Assembly: GCA_002431635.1 (NCBI GenBank) | Contig: DJGH01000076.1 | Coordinates: 1-17,699, forward strand | Direction: 5' to 3' | DNA from: Petrotoga sp. UBA5851 | GTDB taxonomy: Bacteria > Thermotogota > Thermotogae > Petrotogales > Petrotogaceae | DNA length: 17,699 nt | Translations under genes and position numbers: made by a program | Shown here: piece after piece, positions 15,234 through 17,699 of the stretch | Numbering within the stretch: position 1 is the stretch's first letter | Layout: the number at the start of each line of letters is the position of its first letter | Notes under the pieces: model-generated | Told to the model about the DNA's origin: nothing | The model's database searches: none | The model's input: only the letters and a program-made list of their open reading frames with translations

Positions 15234-17699
15234 TCAGTGTGTTGTTTTTTTTGGCTGATATGTTCTGACTATTCTTATTCCAACATTGCCGTGTCTGTTT
15301 TCGGATGAGATAAAGTAACGGTAAGAGGGACTCATCTGTTCCAGAAAACTGTAGTAGCTACCTCCCAGGGCAATGTTGTAGGCCATAGAAAATGTTTCGG
15401 ATACCTTTTTTTGCGGATCCGATGAATTTCCTTTAAAACTGTATCTGTCATGACACCACTCCCACACACTTCCGGTCATGTCGTATATTCCAAGCTCATT
15501 TGGCATTTTGGTTCCTACCTCATGAGAAACATTGTCTGAGTTCGAGGCATACCATCCCACATCATCTATATTATCGCTTCCGCTGTACTTGTATCCTTTA
15601 CTTTTGTTTCCTCCCCTTGCTGCATACTCCCACTCTGCCTCTGTTGCAAGACGGTATCCTTCAACCTGGCTTAAATCTGTGGTCGGTCTTCCGTCTCTGC
15701 TTTGGAATATTCGATCACTGTAATACGCTGATTTGAGCTTTTCTTTTGAAGAAAGCCAGTTGCAGTAATCTATGGCTTCGTACCAGCTCATATAAACAGC
15801 AGGAAAAATACCTTTTTTCCATCCATACTGTTTTGTATTATCTTTTTTCTGTTCTTCACAGTATACTGTGAACTGATCAAAAGTTATTTCATATTTACTT
15901 ATGTAAAAATCATATCCAATACTCAACTCACGTATACTCTCTTTTTTATCTTCTTCTGTTAATGGATTTTCTATCTTTATGCTTCCCTTTTCTACAAGAA
16001 CAAATTCAGGAGGAAGATAAACAAGCTTTATATAAAAATCGTTGATTTTGCTTTCAATTATATCTACATCTTTTACGATTTTTTCTTCATATCCTCCCTG
16101 TATAAGCTTTATCTCTGCATTATGTACAGGCGATACTTCTTTGCTCAAGGGAGTTTTCCCTATGAATTCGTTATTCAGATATACTTCGGTTCCAACTGAG
16201 TTTGTTTCTAATCTTATTCTCGTATGAGCCTTAGGTTTTGTATTTATATCCGACGGAGCCACACGTACAATCCTAAAACCAGTATCACTGTCGCTTACAA
16301 TCTTAAAACCAGTATAACTGTCGCTTCTCCCTGAATACATGTGCCACCTGTAATAGTTTAAAATAAGATCAGTAGAACTGTGCCAGTTTCCTCCGCGTGT
16401 AATCCGAAAAATTTGTTCTTCTGAAGTAAACTCGGAAAACACATACGGGTTAATCTGATCTGAGGATATCCTATGGTCTGAATACAAGTCGTTACACCAC
16501 TCGCTCACATTGCCTGACATGTCGTATATTCCAAGTTCATTTGGCTGTTTGGTTCCCACTTCGTGTGTAGTACCGGTAATGAAGAATTCTCCATACCATG
16601 CCACATCATCCGGATTATTGCTCCCGCTGTACTTATATCCTTTGCTTTTGTTTCCACCCTTGGCTGCATACTCCCACTCTGCCTCTGTAGGAAGACGGTA
16701 TCCTTCTGTTCTGTCCGGATCGGTGGTTATATTCCCGTTTTTATCCAGAAAGTTTCCCTTTTCATCGTATGCTTTTGCCAACCCTTCTTTTTCACTCAGC
16801 CAGTTGCAGTAGCCTATGGCATCATACCAACTCACCCGTGCAGCAGGATAATTGCTTTTTCTGATTAAGAAATATTCTCGGCGCATCTCTCTTCTTGTCT
16901 CTTCACAGTATCTGTCATACTGGTCAAAGGTTACTTCATACTTTCCTATATAAAAGTCATATGTCAGTGTCACTTTGTGTGCATATTTCCGTAGCCAATC
17001 TCTACTGTCATCCTTACCGCCCATTTCAAAGCTCCCTTTTTCTACCAGTATCATCTGTGGTTCTTTCTTCTTAAGCTCTGCATAAACCTGGACAGTTTCA
17101 TTCTTGGGTATGTATACATTTTTTATGATTTTTTCCTCGTATCCTTCTTTGATTACTCTTATCTGTGCGTTATGCATGCATTTCGTATCTATACTCACCG
17201 GAGCTGTGCCTATGTACTTTCCGTTCAGATACACCTGTGCATCTTCCTGACTTGCATCTATTTTCAGTTTTGTATTACTGTCTTTCTCCCATATTGTTTC
17301 ATGTGGCTCTGTCCTTACAAGGCGAAACCCATAGTATTCGCTGGCATGGTAGGGAGGTTGTACGTTACGAAAGAAAAAGTGCAAATCAAACTCCGAAGAT
17401 TCATAGCAACTGCCGCGTAGTATCAGTTCATAACGATCAAAGTTATTATTGACATAGCCCGCATAGCACTGGTTCACGGTCGGAATATTCTTATAGTTGC
17501 GTTCGTCTTCCCAATCTGTATACCACTCGTATATATCTATACACCACTCGTCTATGTTTCCGCTCATATCGTATATTCCAAGCTCGTTTGGCTGTTTGGT
17601 TCCTACTTCGTGAGTAGTGCCACCGGAATTTTTTTCATACCATGCCACATCATCTGCTTTATTGCTGCCGCTGTACTTATATCCTTTACTTTTGTTTCC
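15234..17699 (-). CDS. Partial multidomain protein of alternating FGE-sulfatase and PEGA domains
   Basis: The frame is open to the right window edge, so the N-terminus is missing; the visible 821 codons end in a natural TGA. In protein order: a partial FGE/SUMF1 domain (to about 17300), PEGA (about 17279-17065), a full FGE (about 17054-16257), PEGA (about 16227-16020) and a full FGE (about 16009-15255). Each FGE copy has the signatures VEKGS, YDFYI.KYEVTFDQ, SWYDAIGYCNWLS, EAEWEYAA and NELGIYDM.G...EWC. PEGA copies read VYLNGKYIGTAPVS and VYLNNEFIGKTPLS. The catalytic Cys pair of true formylglycine-generating enzyme (after RGGS) is absent, so the C-type-lectin fold probably binds ligands or acts structurally, perhaps at the cell surface. 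No local gene is clearly linked. Confidence 0.88.
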   Translation of the reverse strand, partial: GNKSKGYKYSGSNKADDVAWYEKNSGGTTHEVGTKQPNELGIYDMSGNIDEWCIDIYEWYTDWEDERNYKNIPTVNQCYAGYVNNNFDRYELILRGSCYESSEFDLHFFFRNVQPPYHASEYYGFRLVRTEPHETIWEKDSNTKLKIDASQEDAQVYLNGKYIGTAPVSIDTKCMHNAQIRVIKEGYEEKIIKNVYIPKNETVQVYAELKKKEPQMILVEKGSFEMGGKDDSRDWLRKYAHKVTLTYDFYIGKYEVTFDQYDRYCEETRREMRREYFLIRKSNYPAARVSWYDAIGYCNWLSEKEGLAKAYDEKGNFLDKNGNITTDPDRTEGYRLPTEAEWEYAAKGGNKSKGYKYSGSNNPDDVAWYGEFFITGTTHEVGTKQPNELGIYDMSGNVSEWCNDLYSDHRISSDQINPYVFSEFTSEEQIFRITRGGNWHSSTDLILNYYRWHMYSGRSDSYTGFKIVSDSDTGFRIVRVAPSDINTKPKAHTRIRLETNSVGTEVYLNNEFIGKTPLSKEVSPVHNAEIKLIQGGYEEKIVKDVDIIESKINDFYIKLVYLPPEFVLVEKGSIKIENPLTEEDKKESIRELSIGYDFYISKYEITFDQFTVYCEEQKKDNTKQYGWKKGIFPAVYMSWYEAIDYCNWLSSKEKLKSAYYSDRIFQSRDGRPTTDLSQVEGYRLATEAEWEYAARGGNKSKGYKYSGSDNIDDVGWYASNSDNVSHEVGTKMPNELGIYDMTGSVWEWCHDRYSFKGNSSDPQKKVSETFSMAYNIALGGSYYSFLEQMSPSYRYFISSENRHGNVGIRIVRTYQPKKTTH
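15255..17699 (-). repeat. Internal domain repeat of about 1.04 kb in the FGE/PEGA gene
   Basis: The DNA block encoding the NELGIYDM motif (forward TCGTATATT followed by CCAAG) recurs at 15481, 16522 and 17569, giving spacings of 1041 and 1047 bases. The KGYKYSGS and EAEWEYAA blocks recur with the same spacing. One unit therefore equals one FGE plus one PEGA domain, and nucleotide similarity in the conserved blocks is high enough for recombination between units. Confidence 0.75.
16267..16326 (-). repeat. 30-bp in-frame tandem duplication in the middle FGE domain
   Basis: Bases 16267-16296 and 16297-16326 are adjacent copies differing at two positions (16273 C/16303 T and 16286 C/16316 A). Translated on the reverse strand they give SDSYTGFKIV followed by SDSDTGFRIV, doubling the last beta-strand motif (GFRIVR) of the C-type-lectin fold. 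The other two FGE copies carry this motif once. Confidence 0.9.

Noticed and set aside
16267..16326. CRISPR-like or multi-copy direct repeat array
   Set aside because: Only two adjacent copies, no spacers, inside a coding frame; it is a simple tandem duplication.
15500..17452. Several forward-strand open frames of 60-100 codons opposite the FGE/PEGA gene
   Set aside because: They are antisense shadows; they recur with the domain repeat spacing, lack ribosome-binding sites and have poor protein composition.
17646..17648. GTG as the true start of the FGE/PEGA protein
   Set aside because: The frame stays open upstream and encodes the conserved GNKSKGYKYSGS part of an FGE domain, so the gene continues beyond the window.

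Overview
The window looks like chromosome from a low-GC, strongly Shine-Dalgarno-dependent bacterium with a Gram-negative type envelope. Three lipoproteins carry lipobox signals, one is a BamB-like propeller, and the sugar-binding protein has a cleavable signal peptide with no lipid anchor, as in organisms with a true periplasm. A Fusobacteria-type host (Sebaldella/Leptotrichia-like) would fit, but this is an impression from gene content and I cannot assign a species. No rRNA, tRNA, CRISPR array or intact mobile element was seen.

Layout. (1) 1-680: a decayed reading frame with several in-frame stops, then an unassigned stretch closed by a strong hairpin terminator at 482-518. (2) 687-4088: a tight four-gene forward operon in which every product is exported: a lipoprotein, a serine lipase/esterase-like alpha/beta hydrolase, a PQQ-type beta-propeller lipoprotein and a small lipoprotein. 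(3) 4202-9109, reverse strand: a carbohydrate operon reading LacI-family regulator, solute-binding protein, two ABC permeases and a GH130 glycoside phosphorylase/hydrolase, ending at a hairpin. (4) 9485-13140, forward: two exported proteins, a 451-residue one of unknown family and a 745-residue multidomain protein with an (alpha/alpha)-barrel-like domain and two beta-rich modules.

Regions 3 and 4 are divergent. Each is preceded by the same 15-base near-palindrome (9122-9136 and 9441-9455), placed just downstream of a plausible promoter. The simplest reading is a single LacI-controlled regulon: the two exported proteins act on or bind a glycan outside the cytoplasm, the ABC system imports the oligosaccharide, and GH130 cleaves it inside, possibly by phosphorolysis of a mannoside. 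No ATPase subunit is present, so a shared MsmK/UgpC-type ATPase elsewhere is presumably used.

(5) 13166-14026: a DUF2975 membrane protein and a YozG-like HTH regulator. Their consensus promoter has a perfect 9+9 inverted repeat over the -35 box, probably an autoregulatory operator. (6) 14020-14244 (reverse), a small uncharacterised protein, and 14340-15158, a DUF2785 protein. (7) 15234-17699, reverse and cut by the window edge: a large protein of alternating FGE-sulfatase (C-type-lectin-fold) and PEGA domains, built from a repeat of about 1.04 kb and carrying a fresh 30-bp tandem duplication. Its FGE domains lack the catalytic cysteine pair, so a binding or surface role is more likely than sulfatase activation.
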